NCBI GenBank assembly: GCA_002633005.1
Contig: NMRA01000141.1
Coordinates: forward strand, 614,326-678,325
DNA length: 64,000 bases
Direction: 5' to 3'
Source of the DNA: Phoronis australis
Lineage: Eukaryota > Phoronida > Phoronidae
Part shown: one piece after another, positions 48,025 through 59,129 of the stretch
Layout: every line of letters starts with the position of its first letter
How positions within the stretch are numbered: position 1 is the stretch's first letter
Made by a program: the position numbers and the translations under genes
Notes under the pieces: generated by a model
What the model was told of the DNA's origin: nothing
The model's database searches: none
The model's input: only the letters and a program-made list of their open reading frames with translations

Positions 48025-48188
48025 GTGCACTAGCTTATTGGCTGCACATTCAGCGATGCCAGAGTGAACGTCCACTGAAGTTACGGAGGAGAGTAGAGAG
48101 AAAAAATCGAGAAATCATTGTGGTGTCTCATCGTGTAGACTGGACCAGGGCTTATGGATACATTAGTGCTGCACTTGAAGAATGCAAG
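48025..48188 (+). CDS. EXD2: EXD2 exon 2
   Basis: Acceptor 'gatttttttctcag', then ALAYWLHIQRCQSERPLKLR, RRVERKNREIIVVSHRVDWT and RAYGYISAALEECK, ending phase 0 at gtgagt. It carries the end of the membrane anchor, a basic stretch and the first beta strand of the exonuclease region (IIVVS). Confidence 0.93.
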
Positions 48189-48812
48189 GTGAGTCTTATG
48201 TTTGTGTACTGATATCATGTTTTCTAGTAATTTCATATGAGGCTAAAAACATAGTTTGTTGCGGTCTATAACCTGAATCAATTTGAGATCTGCACTCACT
48301 GAATAAAAAACGCCCTGCTTACAACAATTTCAGCCAAAGTTTTATTTTTTGTTGGGAAAACTGCACAAAGGCAAGGATAAGCAAGATTTGAAACACCATG
48401 CTTTGCCAAGTAATGAATAAAAAAACCCACATCATTTTGCTGGTCTCAGGTTTATTTTCTGTTTTGAAAAAGTGAGCAACTAAAAAAATTCTGCACCAAC
48501 GCATCTATTTTCAAAAAAGCAGACCACAACCATCTATGCTTTTTGCCCTTATCAGGACAATTTTAAAGGTCCTGGACTGGATGTTTATTTATATCATTAT
48601 TATAGTAATCAATATAAAGGTTGGTCAAGAAATCTGTTATATGACTCTGTTTTTAAAAAATCTATTATGACCACTCTCTTTACAGACAGTTATTATTTTA
48701 AATTGTAAATTCATGATTAGTAGCTTCAACTGGCTGAAGGATGGATATTATCTCCAGTCTTTATACCTGGGACATGGAGTGACGTGCTTAACTATAGTTG
48801 GTCCCCTTACAG

Positions 48813-48973
48813 GTTGTTGGATTTGACTGTGAGTGGGTAACAGAGGACAAGAAAGGCCAGCCTGTGGCCTTGGTGCAGATTGCTACTCAGCATGGCATCT
48901 GTATTCTATTCAGGGTTTGCCTCCTTCGCAAGTCATTGCCCAAAAGTTTTGTAGATCTGCTTCAGGACAGAAG
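48813..48973 (+). CDS. EXD2: EXD2 exon 3 (exonuclease motif I)
   Basis: Encodes VVGFDCEWVTEDKKGQPVAL, VQIATQHGICILFRVCLLRK and SLPKSFVDLLQDR plus two bases of Ser. DCEW supplies the two metal-binding acids of motif I (D71, E73). The acceptor is 'cccttacag' and the donor gtgtgt. Confidence 0.95.
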
Positions 48974-49129
48974 GTGTGTACCTGTCGTGTGCTATTGAGC
49001 AAACTTGTTAAACTGCATTATCATTACAATCCAGGTTTATTGTTTTTACATTGTTTATTTCTCTTTCCTTTTAGCTTTGTATCAAAAATAAATTGTACCT
49101 TAGCTATCCTATGTTGAAGTGTTTTGCTG

Positions 49130-49330
49130 TGATCTTTAAAGTTTTGGCAAAACATTGTTAGTGCTCTCGAATGTCAACTTGATTAGTGTTGGAATTATTT
49201 TGAGCATTTGTCAATTTCTACAAAACCCTGCCTTCTGTCAAAAAAATCATCAATAAGGTTTGAGATCACCTTAATGTTGTAATTATTTTGAGCGTGTGAA
49301 TAAAATTTCTACAAAACCCTGCCTTCTGTC
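49130..49330 (+). repeat. two-copy tandem repeat in EXD2 intron 3
   Basis: Two units of about 100 bases share 'aattattttgagc' and 'atttctacaaaaccctgcct' then 'tctgtc'. Confidence 0.6.
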
Positions 49331-49705
49331 TGTTTCAATTTAAACCAATAACTGTTATCTGACTTGTCTCAACTTGTTCCTTACTGAGTAGTGACTTCTG
49401 GACTTGCGATGAAGTTACAGTTGGGTATAATTACTGTTTAAGTTGGCTTGTCTTGCCCAGTCATTTTATGCCCCAATCATGTTCTGGAATGATTATTTCT
49501 TTCTGGTTCCTTGACCAGATTGTAAATGATTGCTTGGCTTTGTAAAATCTGGCAAATCATTTCTGCTGAAGATTGAAAAAGTGGTGTAATTCAGAAGTTG
49601 GTGTTGTGACAGATTTTAGTTTTGAAAAATCCAAGTGCTGCGAATATCGATCCATATGCCCTGTCCAGTTTAATGCCTCTATGTCTGTGTTGTTTGTTCT
49701 TGCAG

Positions 49706-49831
49706 CATCCTGAAAGTAGGTGTTGGCGCTGTAGATGATGGCAAGAAACTACTGAAGGATTATGGGATAAATGTGCGAGGCTGTGTAGATCTGAGACATC
49801 TGGTGGTCAGACAAGGCAAGAAATACAGCGG
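49706..49831 (+). CDS. EXD2: EXD2 exon 4 (exonuclease motif II)
   Basis: Encodes (S)ILKVGVGAVDDGKKLLKDYG then INVRGCVDLRHLVVRQGKKYS plus two bases of Gly. Motif II Asp is D131 in VGVGAVDDGKKLL. The acceptor is 'tgttcttgcag' and the donor gtaagg. Confidence 0.95.
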
Positions 49832-50901
49832 GTAAGGATGGAATTTTTTCTAAGCATGTCTTCGCTTTAGTAGGCTAAGTAAATAATAATTGTGTTTGAC
49901 AACTGTAAGCTTTTTGTTTACTCTCTCGACCCTTTTTAGATGAAAGATTGCTCTGTTGTAGCGTTTCTGCTTATTCATCAACAAGAAAGTGTTACTATAA
50001 CACAGGGATTTTCTAAAATATTATCAACAGATATCTGGGTATATAGAATCCGTCCCTTTATCTCCCAAACCAGTCAGTGGTTCTTCATAAAATTTTGCAG
50101 ACTTGTTTTGTGTCATTGATAGGATGGTACACCCTTATTCTAGTACTTGTCCAACTCTTGTGCCTGCCTCTACCCAGTTCATAGATGGAGTTTAGTGAAA
50201 TTTGACAGATGTGTCATCTGTTAAAAACAGATGACACCTGCCCATTTTTGAATAGATGAGACCCATGGTTACCCCCTATTGGCAACTAGTATTTTGGTGT
50301 GTTTTTGGCATCTGCCTCTTTACTGGACAATTTGTTTTTGTCCGCAAAGTCTCTTGGAATGAACCAAATAAGATCTTAAGAGATTTTAAGCTTTAAAAAG
50401 CTTTTGTCATTACAAAGTTTGTCAGTGTCTCTAAAAACTTCTTGCAATTTTTTTTTCCTTTGACATATTGAAGACGTCATAGGTAACTAGTCTAAGGATT
50501 AAGTTGAAAATGACATAGAAACCTGTTTTTAACTATTGACAGCACGTCAGTGGCATAAGATATGAATATAATTGTGAAACAAGGGCCTGTTTCTGGAAAA
50601 GTGACTTAAGACTGAAGTCAGAAGTTTGGTCTTTGGGTCCACTATTTCTGAATAATAATTGAATCTCACTTAAGCAAAATTACTAGGTGTATGAAAGTGT
50701 ATACATAACTCCTAATTACGGACTGTACTTTCTATAAATTATTTCTAGATTGCTATGTGCTCATAATTGTTTGCTTCAACCTTTATTCAGCAATTGTTAC
50801 GGGGTGGGGAACTTAAGGAAGAACAAATTTCTTACTTAAAAACAGAACCTAGGCCTCTACAGTACTCTCATTTTTGAACCTCTCCACATTTTTCTTTACA
50901 G
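49832..50901 (+). other. EXD2 intron 4
   Basis: Contains a perfect 12-base-arm hairpin at 50211-50237 (gtgtcatctgtt, 3-base loop, complement) and, near 50305, a copy of the 'ttggcatctgcct' repeat that is common in intron 5. Confidence 0.7.
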
Positions 50902-51244
50902 AGGCCTCAGTCTGAGAGACATTGCTAAAGACGTTCTGGAGAAAGACTTGCAGAAATCATTCCTGATCCGTTGTGGAAACTGGGAGGCAGCAGAACTTTC
51001 GGACGAGCAGATTCAGTACGCCGCTGATGATGCTTGCGTTGCCATGGATATATTCACCAGCATTGTTGCCAATAAACTGGGGCATGACGCCTCTTTGGAT
51101 AATCTCTTGGACTACTACTCGCACCCTTACGCTCAAGATCTGGATAATAGCATTGTCACGGAGTTCAACAAGAAAGCGCTCTCCGTTTGCCAAGGAGTTG
51201 TCGACGTGAACTTTAGTCCCTCCTCTGGTGGAGGCTTCTCCAGA
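50902..51244 (+). CDS. EXD2: EXD2 exon 5 (exonuclease motif III)
   Basis: Encodes (G)GLSLRDIAKDVLEKDLQKS, FLIRCGNWEAAELSDEQIQY, AADDACVAMDIFTSIVANKL and on to a Ser/Gly-rich linker ending FSR. Y201 and D205 complete the DEDDy active site. The W-x(7)-LSDEQIQYAADDA block is typical of RNase D/WRN-like exonucleases. The donor is gttagt, slightly off consensus, and gives a phase-0 join to exon 6. Confidence 0.93.
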
Positions 51245-52923
51245 GTTAGTCACCTTTTCGTTGTGTTTTGTGCGGCCACCAGCGTCCAGTCTTGGCCGGT
51301 CAGTTTTATTTGACTGGTCATATCTAGTCTTAATTTTTAATTGTTGGGACATGACGTTCAGGTTTTATTCGTTCACATTATAACTTGTGGTTGTAACTTT
51401 AAGTTATGTATGTCCGTAGGGCCTGTTTCGCCACCCATATTTCCTAAACCCTTCACCAGATCTTTATAAAATTTCTCAGGTTTGGTCCTACGAGTATGAT
51501 TTTTCACGACTTTTAGACTAATTTTGCTTTTGCTGTGCTATTTGGTGGAAATAGTATTTTTTTTTGTTTACTTTTATGTCTGCCAAGTCTCTAGATGGAT
51601 CTTTACCAAACTGGGCTGATATCTTTTTATGTCGGAGAGTGTATTACCCGACAATTTTCGAATGACCCTTTTGTATTGTCTTTACTGGGTTTTCGGCATC
51701 TGCTTTTCTACCTACCTAACGGTTGAATGGTTGTCATGAATTTGAGGCATATATTCTTATTGACAAGAGCTTGTCTGACAACGATTTTCGGACGGATCCG
51801 AATTGGTCTTTGCCCCCCCTAGTACCGGTATAGGTGAATGATTATTGTACAATTTGACGGAGATGTGTCTAGGGAAAAGAGCATGGTTGACATTGATTTT
51901 TTCAACGAATCTGACAGTGTCTATGCCCTCAAGTGCACTTTTATTTTCTGGGCCTGCATCAGTAAATTCTTTATACGATCGTCTTGCAATTTAGTCAGTG
52001 CTAACTAGATGGGGCGAATTCAACAACTTTCTTGACAGATATGTTGTATTAAAATGAGCCGTCACCTGGCTATTTTTGCACTGTTCCATAATTTTATACA
52101 CCATCTTGTAGGGTCTGTTTTTGGCATCTGCCTTTCTATCTGAAAAACGGTTTCAAGAATTGGTTCAGAATTTGACAAATATTGACTATAACCTACCTGC
52201 GTCACCGTCACATTGATTTGTAAACTGTTTTGATTGTTACCATACCCCCTAGGGGCAATTTCTGGTTTTTGCGTTTGTCTCAATATCTACCTGAAGGTTG
52301 ATGAAGGCTCTTTGTGAAGTATGACAGAGAAGATTTTATCTTAGAGAGATCAAAACTTAGCCATTTTCGACATTTCTGACTTGTGATATGCACCCTAGAG
52401 GCAATTTTAATAGTTTTGTCTTCACTCATATCTTTCTGCCAAACCCCTTGATGAATCATGGTAAATAAGTTTCTTAAGTTTCTAATAGGTGAGGATGACT
52501 GGCTTCAATTATTGGTTGGATAGCAATCTCAATATCTACTAGGATTGCATTTGCCGATTATTGGTTGAGTGGCAGTGCCCCCTGTTGACTCAGTTTAAGT
52601 TCACTAGTGTTGCTCACACTAGAATGTGGAAATATTTGAAAAAATGAGCATAATTTATTTCTGTGCCTCTTTGTAATTTACACTGTGAGTGCATAGCAAC
52701 GTTCTGCATTGCTCTGCTTGAACGGTTGCTGCAGATTAATGCTTTAACTGTATTTAGCTACCATCACAAACTATTTTGAAAAATTGTAGGCTTCCACAAA
52801 AATGTTAGAAGATTTTGAGAAATAAAAAAACAATTGCAATAAATATTTAAGTCAGAAATTGGTTGGATTAAATTTACCATTTTTTGAGAATCAATTTTGA
52901 GAAGTCGCTTCTTGTTATTGTAG
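51245..52923 (+). other. EXD2 intron 5 with degenerate repeats
   Basis: From about 51420 to 52460 a diverged unit recurs roughly every 150-300 bases. It contains 'ggcatctgc(c/t)tttctacct', 'cggtt', 'aatttgacag' and 'ggcaattt'. The copies are too diverged for clean boundaries. The related phrase also occurs at 50305 in intron 4. Confidence 0.5.
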
Positions 52924-53095
52924 AATGCCAACAACTCATCCTCCGGCAATAAAAGTAACTTTAACAACTTTAGAAGTTACACGACGCGCAAGATGCCTCT
53001 GTACCACAACTGTCAGTTACGTGCTCCTGATGGACAGCTGCTGTGTACTTGTGATGAGAAGAAGGCACTGTGGTACTTGGGAAAAGGACTGGCTG
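52924..53095 (+). CDS. EXD2: EXD2 exon 6
   Basis: After the acceptor 'cttgttattgtag' a low-complexity start (NANNSSSGNKSNFNNF) leads into RSYTTRKMPLYHNCQLRAPD, GQLLCTCDEKKALWYLGKGL and A plus one base of Asp. The 'KxPLYxNCxLxAPDGQxLCTCDxxKAxWYLxKG' block is diagnostic for EXD2. The linker before it is shorter than in human, which accounts for much of the length difference. Confidence 0.93.
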
Positions 53096-53819
53096 GTATG
53101 ACTAGAACCATATTTGGTTTGTGGTGGGAGCTTTCTAAGTACTCGAGTGGTACGCAGAGCGTGGATTTTTCCTCTTTTAAGAAAATTCCCTCTCTTGGTT
53201 TGGATTTCCTCTTATTTGATTTCCAGTTTCTTCCTTCTTTCGTCTCTTTTTTTATCATTATTGTGAGTTTATTCACGCAAAACGTTTATTTCAGTTAAAT
53301 GTTACAACACAAAAAGTCTTTCTATCACACAAACCTATTTGTGGAACGATACATCACCTTGAAAGTTTTTCTCTTGTCATTGGTTATTCCAAGCCCTGGG
53401 TTTGGTAGTTTACGAAAAATTGCAAAACCTTGTTGAAGCCTAGCTGCATCAATGTTGGAAGAAAATTCGTTGAAATGTTCGGCGATCTCCCTGAAAAATT
53501 GGGTTTCTCAGAAAAAACGCAATCTTGTGTTATTACTTTTGTGCACATTATAAGATTCTGTGATCATCTATGTTTTATGGGTCTACTATTAATACTTTAA
53601 AAGTTGCATAAGAAATTCAGTAGTTGGTAACAAAAGTGTTCTGTTATTAACTTACAAGGGAAAGCAAAAAGATTTATTTTGAGATTACCTTTTACTGAAT
53701 GGAGAATACTTTCTATGTGTTAATTGCTGTTCTCCTGCTGTGTCTTCACTATCCATGCTATATTGGAAAGTTTCAGTTTCAGTTTACTGCTTGCACGAAT
53801 TCACCATTATGCTTGAAAA

Positions 53820-53990
53820 TGAGGTGTTGTGTCCAAAGAGGAAGTAATATCCTACGTGACATTATTCCCCATATCGACCTCGAGATATTGTGTCCATACT
53901 GCAAATGATAATACATACACAAAACGTACCAAAAATGCCATAGATGAAGTAATATCCCACGAGACATTATTCGTCGTATTGACCTTCGGT
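53820..53990 (+). repeat. two-copy tandem repeat in EXD2 intron 6
   Basis: Units of about 115 bases share 'gaagtaatatcc', 'acattattc' and 'gacct'. Confidence 0.5.
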
Positions 53991-54696
53991 TTCTGTCTAT
54001 ACGTGGATTAATGTAGAGCGGAATATTATTTTGTCTATGCCAATCAAGGTACATTTTGTTTTTATCCCATATGCTTGGAATTCTTAAGTTTCTTGAGTTG
54101 CATATGATATAATATTTAGCAAATAAAACTGACACAGAAGTGTTATATTCATCAACAGTTTTGTACCAGACGTTATGTATGGGATCTAATTGCATGTTGA
54201 GTGTTATTTATACTGTTGCACTTTTATTACTTTAAACTATTTTGGGGCAGTTTGATGATCGAACCGGCTAACGGCGTCAAGTCGACATTGAACTGCCTTT
54301 TGGACTTTCCATGCCAGAGGACACAGTTAAAGTAATCCATGGAGGGAAATACGGAAAACAATATCACATGGCCGTATTGCACTGATTCAATGTGTGTGAG
54401 ATAAATGTTTGAAACACACGTACTTTCACGCTTGCGATGTTAATTTTGAAGCTAAAGCGAGTTTACAGTGCCACCAAGTGTGCAAGTATTGAATTATGGC
54501 TCTGAGAGCAAAAAATGCAAGAGACACAGCAATTAAATCGAGGAAATGTCTTCCCCAAATCACCAGGGATATGTAATTTTAGTGAAAGTAGTTTAAGAAG
54601 CGTAACTATAGTAAACCACGTGTCCAGATCTCAGCTCAGTGGTGTCTCCGTCACTAACTTTGTTTGTTCATTGCCATTTTGACGTCTCTTGTTTTC

Positions 54697-54864
54697 AGAC
54701 ATGATTAGCGATGATCCACTAACTGTCCAGTTGAAGTTTGAGCCAGGCGGCCGTCCAGAGTCTCTCAAAAACTATTATCTACAGGAGAAGCAGAACATCT
54801 GTGTGGTGTGTGGAAAGGCAGAGTCGTACATACGCAAGAATGTAGTGCCGCATGAGTATAGGAA
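54697..54864 (+). CDS. EXD2: EXD2 exon 7 (first Cys pair of the Cys/His domain)
   Basis: Acceptor 'cttgttttcag'; encodes (D)MISDDPLTVQLKFEPGGRP, ESLKNYYLQEKQNICVVCGK and AESYIRKNVVPHEYR plus two bases of Lys. The CVVCGK pair and the following NVVPHEYR histidine belong to a treble-clef or HNH-like metal site conserved in EXD2. The donor is gtaggt. The coding length that fits both neighbours is 166 nt, so the left boundary may be off by two bases. Confidence 0.92.
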
Positions 54865-55924
54865 GTAGGTGGTCGTTTGAGAATAAGTTGGTCATTGGTT
54901 TCTAGAGCATTGCAATAAGTGGTTGTTAGAGTCTTGATGACATTGAATAGTGGAGTGTGTTTTATGTTATATTGAAAACCAGACGAAATTTGTCTATAGG
55001 CTTTAAGTTAAAGTTTAAAAACATGACTTTTTATAGGCTTTTGAGGGTAAAAAAAAGAAAATTCCCGTAAAGAGATTGAGGTTTACTTCTAATTTGAAAG
55101 GCCTGGCTGTGACCTGTCTGCTAGTTCTTCACATTTTTAGCTAACAAGTGAAGTTCTATTTTGCCAAATTTGTCCGAAAATGGAGATTATGAAAATTTTA
55201 ATCCATCACTACCATGGTTTGTACTGTGTAGATGTCACATAATAACGTTTGATAAATTTTCCATTATTTGCAGTAAAAGTAATCAACATTTGAAAATGAC
55301 AATTTTAACAATTATTTTTATGTGAAGTGGAGAATTACCATAAATTTTAAACTGCATTTTTCTTTCAGCAATGTCTATGCAAAATAAGCGAATTTGTGTG
55401 AAATTAAAACTAATAGCCATTTTTACCACATTCCCATTGCAATGGTCCGTATTAAAGGAGAATGCCTCCCAAAAAACAACCTATTTTGTATCAATTTAGA
55501 TTGAGTAGTTCTACTCGATAACAGCACGTTCGGTTGCGTTACCTGATACCTGACGGCAGACGGAGGTGTTGAAATTATCCAATGACGTCATTGGTTTCAC
55601 AACACAGGTTACTGGTGTTCGCTTATCGCTTGAGTTCATCGTTAACACCAATAAATCATCAAACTTCGACGTAAAACCCTTAAAAATACACCGAGTTCCT
55701 ATAAAAACAGTGTTGTTTTATTTCACTGTTACGGATTTATTGGTATTTGGACACACCGTAGCCTACAAAGATCGGCAGCCCAATTTACCAAGGTCCGTAG
55801 CAGGAGGTTGAGGTCTGTTCGGAGATAAATTCGAATTATTCTTCCATGAAATACAGACAAGAGAACCTAGATCTGTGTTGTTTAGACTTGTGATTTTTTG
55901 ATGAGTTCCACTGAAACGCTTGTT

Positions 55925-56040
55925 ATCCCGGCCAGTGGCTCGGAACCCGATCAGGCCCGTCGCGCCCGGACTGACTCGTTATCCCAGCCAGTGGCTTGGA
56001 ACCCGATCAGGCCCGTCGCGGCCGCCGGGACTGGCACGAA
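55925..56040 (+). repeat. two-copy GC-rich tandem repeat
   Basis: Units of about 58 bases share 'gttatccc(g/a)gccagtggct' and 'ggaacccgatcaggcccgtc' then 'gcg'. GC-rich compared with the AT-rich surroundings. Confidence 0.8.
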
Positions 56041-56734
56041 AAATAAACCAGCTTGAGTTGGAAACTAAACCTCCAGTCACGAAAAGACTATAATAGTGAG
56101 GCAAAGAAATAATGTACTCGTAATTATTTATGTGAATTAGCCATGAAACTGCTTACTACTTACGTGTCGGGGGCCGCGAAGTCGGGTTCCCCTTCCAGAG
56201 ACCGTCAAGGCAAAGGTTGCACAGTAACAATGATTTGAATAATGTATTTGTATTTCTAAATAAAGGTTTCCCTAACATGTAACCATAGCATATAAAATCG
56301 AGTAATTGTTTTACAACAGCTTTCTGTCAGCAAACACTGAATTATCATGCGCTCACACAGCCTCAGTGCCCGGTCAATTTTCCTTTATTGCCGGCATCAA
56401 AAGCCGGTAGCGCAGCGGTTTATTCATTGCTGGCTTCTCAACATTTGCACTCACAAATGCTGCAAAGGCATTACATCTAATGACACGTAGACTTTAATTG
56501 TTTCAGTTTTATATAAGCATTGGTTATGATGAAAATAATTCATTTTGAAACAGAACGCAGAATAATTAACGTCTACATGGCAACTCGCCCGGCACCAATC
56601 CCGCCTTAGTCAAGAGCTCATCCAACGAAGACGTCATGGGTCGGATCGTTCGGTTTCACAGGCTATCAGTTCGAACCAGAATACACTGATCAAGAAATAC
56701 TAGAGAGGCCCCGTGAACATGCACAGGCAACGGA

Positions 56735-56985
56735 ACGTATGGTTAGTTCTTTGGTTAGCCGGAATTTGTCAGAGAAATCACTGTCGACGAAATACCGGCC
56801 GCAGACACGGAGATGTTTCACGGTCTCATAACTTGCTATTAACAGCGTGCCTTTCATTCTTCACTACCGCAAGCCACTTCCTAAGCATTTCGGGCTCTCG
56901 AGGAAGTCGAAAAAATGACATGCCAGCTTTCTTCGCAGCTTCATATTTCGGGCAAGCGGGAACAATTCACCGCAATATAGCACGG
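56735..56985 (-). pseudogene. decayed THAP-domain transposase fragment
   Basis: On the minus strand a short start MPCYIAVNCSRLPE is followed by a shifted frame reading AAKKAGMSFFRLPREPEMLR and KWLAVVKNERHAVNSKL. After a TGA and another shift comes HLRVCGRYFVDSDFSDK. In order these are the THAP landmarks: first Cys pair, FxRxP, KWL, then C-x2-x-F and SDF. At least two frame breaks and one stop make it non-functional, and the histidine of the last motif is replaced (CGRYF). Confidence 0.65.
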
Positions 56986-57336
56986 CATTCACTCTGCAGA
57001 CGAACCACTGACGTGGCTGCGTTGTTTCTCACCTTCCTCACAGGTTAACGCGACACCTCTCGGCAAGGTGGGGTCAACTGTATAAGAGGCGATGTGGATA
57101 TAGACCGATTAAGACGGTAAAAAAGACTAATTAAATCAGGTGGTATTCTCCTTTAACTACATTACATGCAATATATGTGCCATAATAAATTGAAACACTG
57201 TAGGACAATGCCTCAATTTTTGCAAACAAAATTTTTTCTTAAAAATTTAATTTGGTTAGCTTAAGTGCTTCAGTACATCATTTTAAATCTTTATTCCAAC
57301 TCCCAAAATTCGCAATGTTGTTCTGTACTTCAACAG

Positions 57337-57534
57337 ACACTTCCCATCAATTATGAAGGATCACCTGTCTCATGATGTCCTGCTGATGTGCGTGCATTGT
57401 CACCAGCTGAGCAGTTGCCAAGACAACCGTATGAGGGAGCACTATGCAGACCTCTGCGATGCGCCTATACACAAGGGCTCCAACATCAAGTCATTCTCAG
57501 ATCCTCTCATGAAAAAAGTTCAATCTTCTGCAAG
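57337..57534 (+). CDS. EXD2: EXD2 exon 8 (second Cys pair)
   Basis: Encodes (K)HFPSIMKDHLSHDVLLMCVHC then HQLSSCQDNRMREHYADLCD, APIHKGSNIKSFSDPLMKKV and QSSA plus two bases of Arg. 'HFPxxMKDHxSHDVLLxCxxCH' is one of the most conserved EXD2 stretches and carries C407 and C410. The acceptor is 'acttcaacag' and the donor gtaagc. Confidence 0.95.
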
Positions 57535-57679
57535 GTAAGCTATAAAACTATGACTTCTTTTCATATAACACTTATTACTCAGCTATATGGCTACACAATA
57601 TTTCAATGGTCACACGTTTGTTGGCCACCGGGCACAGGTAGGGTAAGAATCGTAGGTGCAATGCTCAACAGACTGTCAT

Positions 57680-57903
57680 GTGACCCAGAGTATCAGCCTG
57701 GGCTGGAAGAGTCCAGGACACTAAGTACACTGTACTAACGTTTGATATAGACTGCTTGGTGACCCAGAGTATCAGCCTGGGCTGGAAGAGTCCAGGACAC
57801 TAAGTACACTGTACTCATGTTTGATATAGACTGCTTGGTGACCCAGAGTATCAGCCTGGGCTGGAAGAGTCCAGGACAGCAGTCACTAAGTACACCTGCG
57901 GGT
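57680..57903 (+). repeat. 79-base tandem repeat, about 2.8 copies
   Basis: Units start 'gtgacccagagtatcagcct' and contain 'gggctggaagagtccaggac'. Copies begin at 57680, 57759 and 57838 and are almost identical. EXD2 intron 8. Confidence 0.95.
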
Positions 57904-58465
57904 GTACCTCCTAAACCCAGCTGCAAGATATTTTGGAAGTGTGCAGAGTGTATTGAGAATAAACTTAACAGAATATTAACACAATATATACGGGTTGGAC
58001 TACCACATCACCTCCTAATGGCAATGTTCACCTCTGCAATCCGTGCATGATTTTCATGAATTAGCACATAGCTTTCTATTCGGGAGATGATGACACCTTC
58101 CTATTTTTGGATGCATTTGACATATTTTGTGCTATCTAGTGGCCATTTTTGATACTAATAAACACCCCTAGAAGCACACGCTTTGCGTTGCAGCCATGGG
58201 TGCATTTCAGTGCTTTGCGTTGATGTCAACGAATCAACTTTCCTGGTCTTGTCTTCTTTTTGAAAACATGTACTAAATTCTGTAGTTTTCTAGATAATTG
58301 ACTGAGTGCACAGTTTTGCTGATGAGTTCATGCATTATTAGCCGCCTGCATGCAGCCGTTAAAGGAACTTACATTTGATTTAAACCACTGTCCTTTATAA
58401 AATTGGTCTCAGATTGTTCCTAATACTAAGATTAGGGGCTATTCATGGGTAACACTGACAGTTGA

Positions 58466-58730
58466 GTAGTGCTTGAGACTATGTTATGTAGTGCTTGAGA
58501 CTATGTTGGGCAGTGCTTGAGACTATGTTGTGTAGTGCTTGAGACTATGTTGTGTAGTGCTTGAGACTATGTTGTGTAGTGCTTGAGACTATGTTGTGTA
58601 GTGCTTGAGACTGTGTTGGGCAGTGCTTGAGACTATGTTGTGTAGTGCTTGAGACTATGTTGTGTAGTGCTTGAGACTATGTTGTGTAGTGCTTGAGTCC
58701 ATGTTGGGCAGTGCTTTAGACCATGTTCGG
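58466..58730 (+). repeat. 22-base minisatellite, about 12 copies
   Basis: Units GTAGTGCTTGAGACTATGTT plus GT, with a 'gggca' variant every few units and a degraded 3' edge ('gcttgagtccatgttggg', 'gctttagaccatgttcgg'). EXD2 intron 8. The core GCTTGAGACCATGTTG also occurs in the foldback at 61720-61870. Confidence 0.95.
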
Positions 58731-58997
58731 TCCATAAAATAACCAGCCATAACAAGCCAGCTCATCGAGATTGATTTCGAGCAACAGTTGGGCAGAGCTT
58801 GAAACCATTTTCAGTGCATAAATAATTTGCCGTAACAAGCCAGCTCATCGAGGCTGATCTGGAGCAATAGCTGTCTGTTCTTCCTAATCCCAGGAATCAC
58901 TTCTCATCTGAATAATAAACAAGTTGAGTCATAACAGTAACAGGCCGCAGTCATCAGTTAATTTGCTGACCACTTTAAGGTATTTATTCCCCTACAG

Positions 58998-59129
58998 GGC
59001 ATTGGTCAAGAACAAGAGGTTGCTTCCAGATGACCGTAGGCACGAATTAGAAGAAAACATTCGCAACTTTTTTGGTGTGACCGAAGTGGACGATGAAGTT
59101 CTTGATCGTGCAGTGAACATTGACACTCG
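58998..59129 (+). CDS. EXD2: EXD2 exon 9
   Basis: Acceptor 'ttcccctacag'; encodes (R)ALVKNKRLLPDDRRHELEE, NIRNFFGVTEVDDEVLDRAV and NIDT plus two bases of Arg. It aligns with the EXD2 helical segment following the Cys/His domain. The donor is gtaagt. Confidence 0.94.

Larger units (their letters stand above)
55456..57152. mobile_element. Kolobok-like element with TTAA target sites and a THAP relic
   Basis: TTAA lies on both sides (55452-55455 and 57153-57156) of a 1.7 kb insertion in EXD2 intron 7. Inverted ends read AGGAGAATGCCTCC and AGGAGAATACCACC. A minus-strand THAP domain relic lies inside. TTAA duplication plus a THAP transposase is the defining combination of the Kolobok superfamily. 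The interior also has a GC-rich two-copy repeat at 55925-56040. No intact transposase, so it is an inactive derivative. Confidence 0.75.

Noticed and set aside
50957-51352. 131-codon minus-strand frame
   Set aside because: Antisense shadow of EXD2 exon 5.
57388-57738. 116-codon plus-strand frame overlapping EXD2 exon 8
   Set aside because: Shadow in another frame; the supported EXD2 frame is conserved and spliced.
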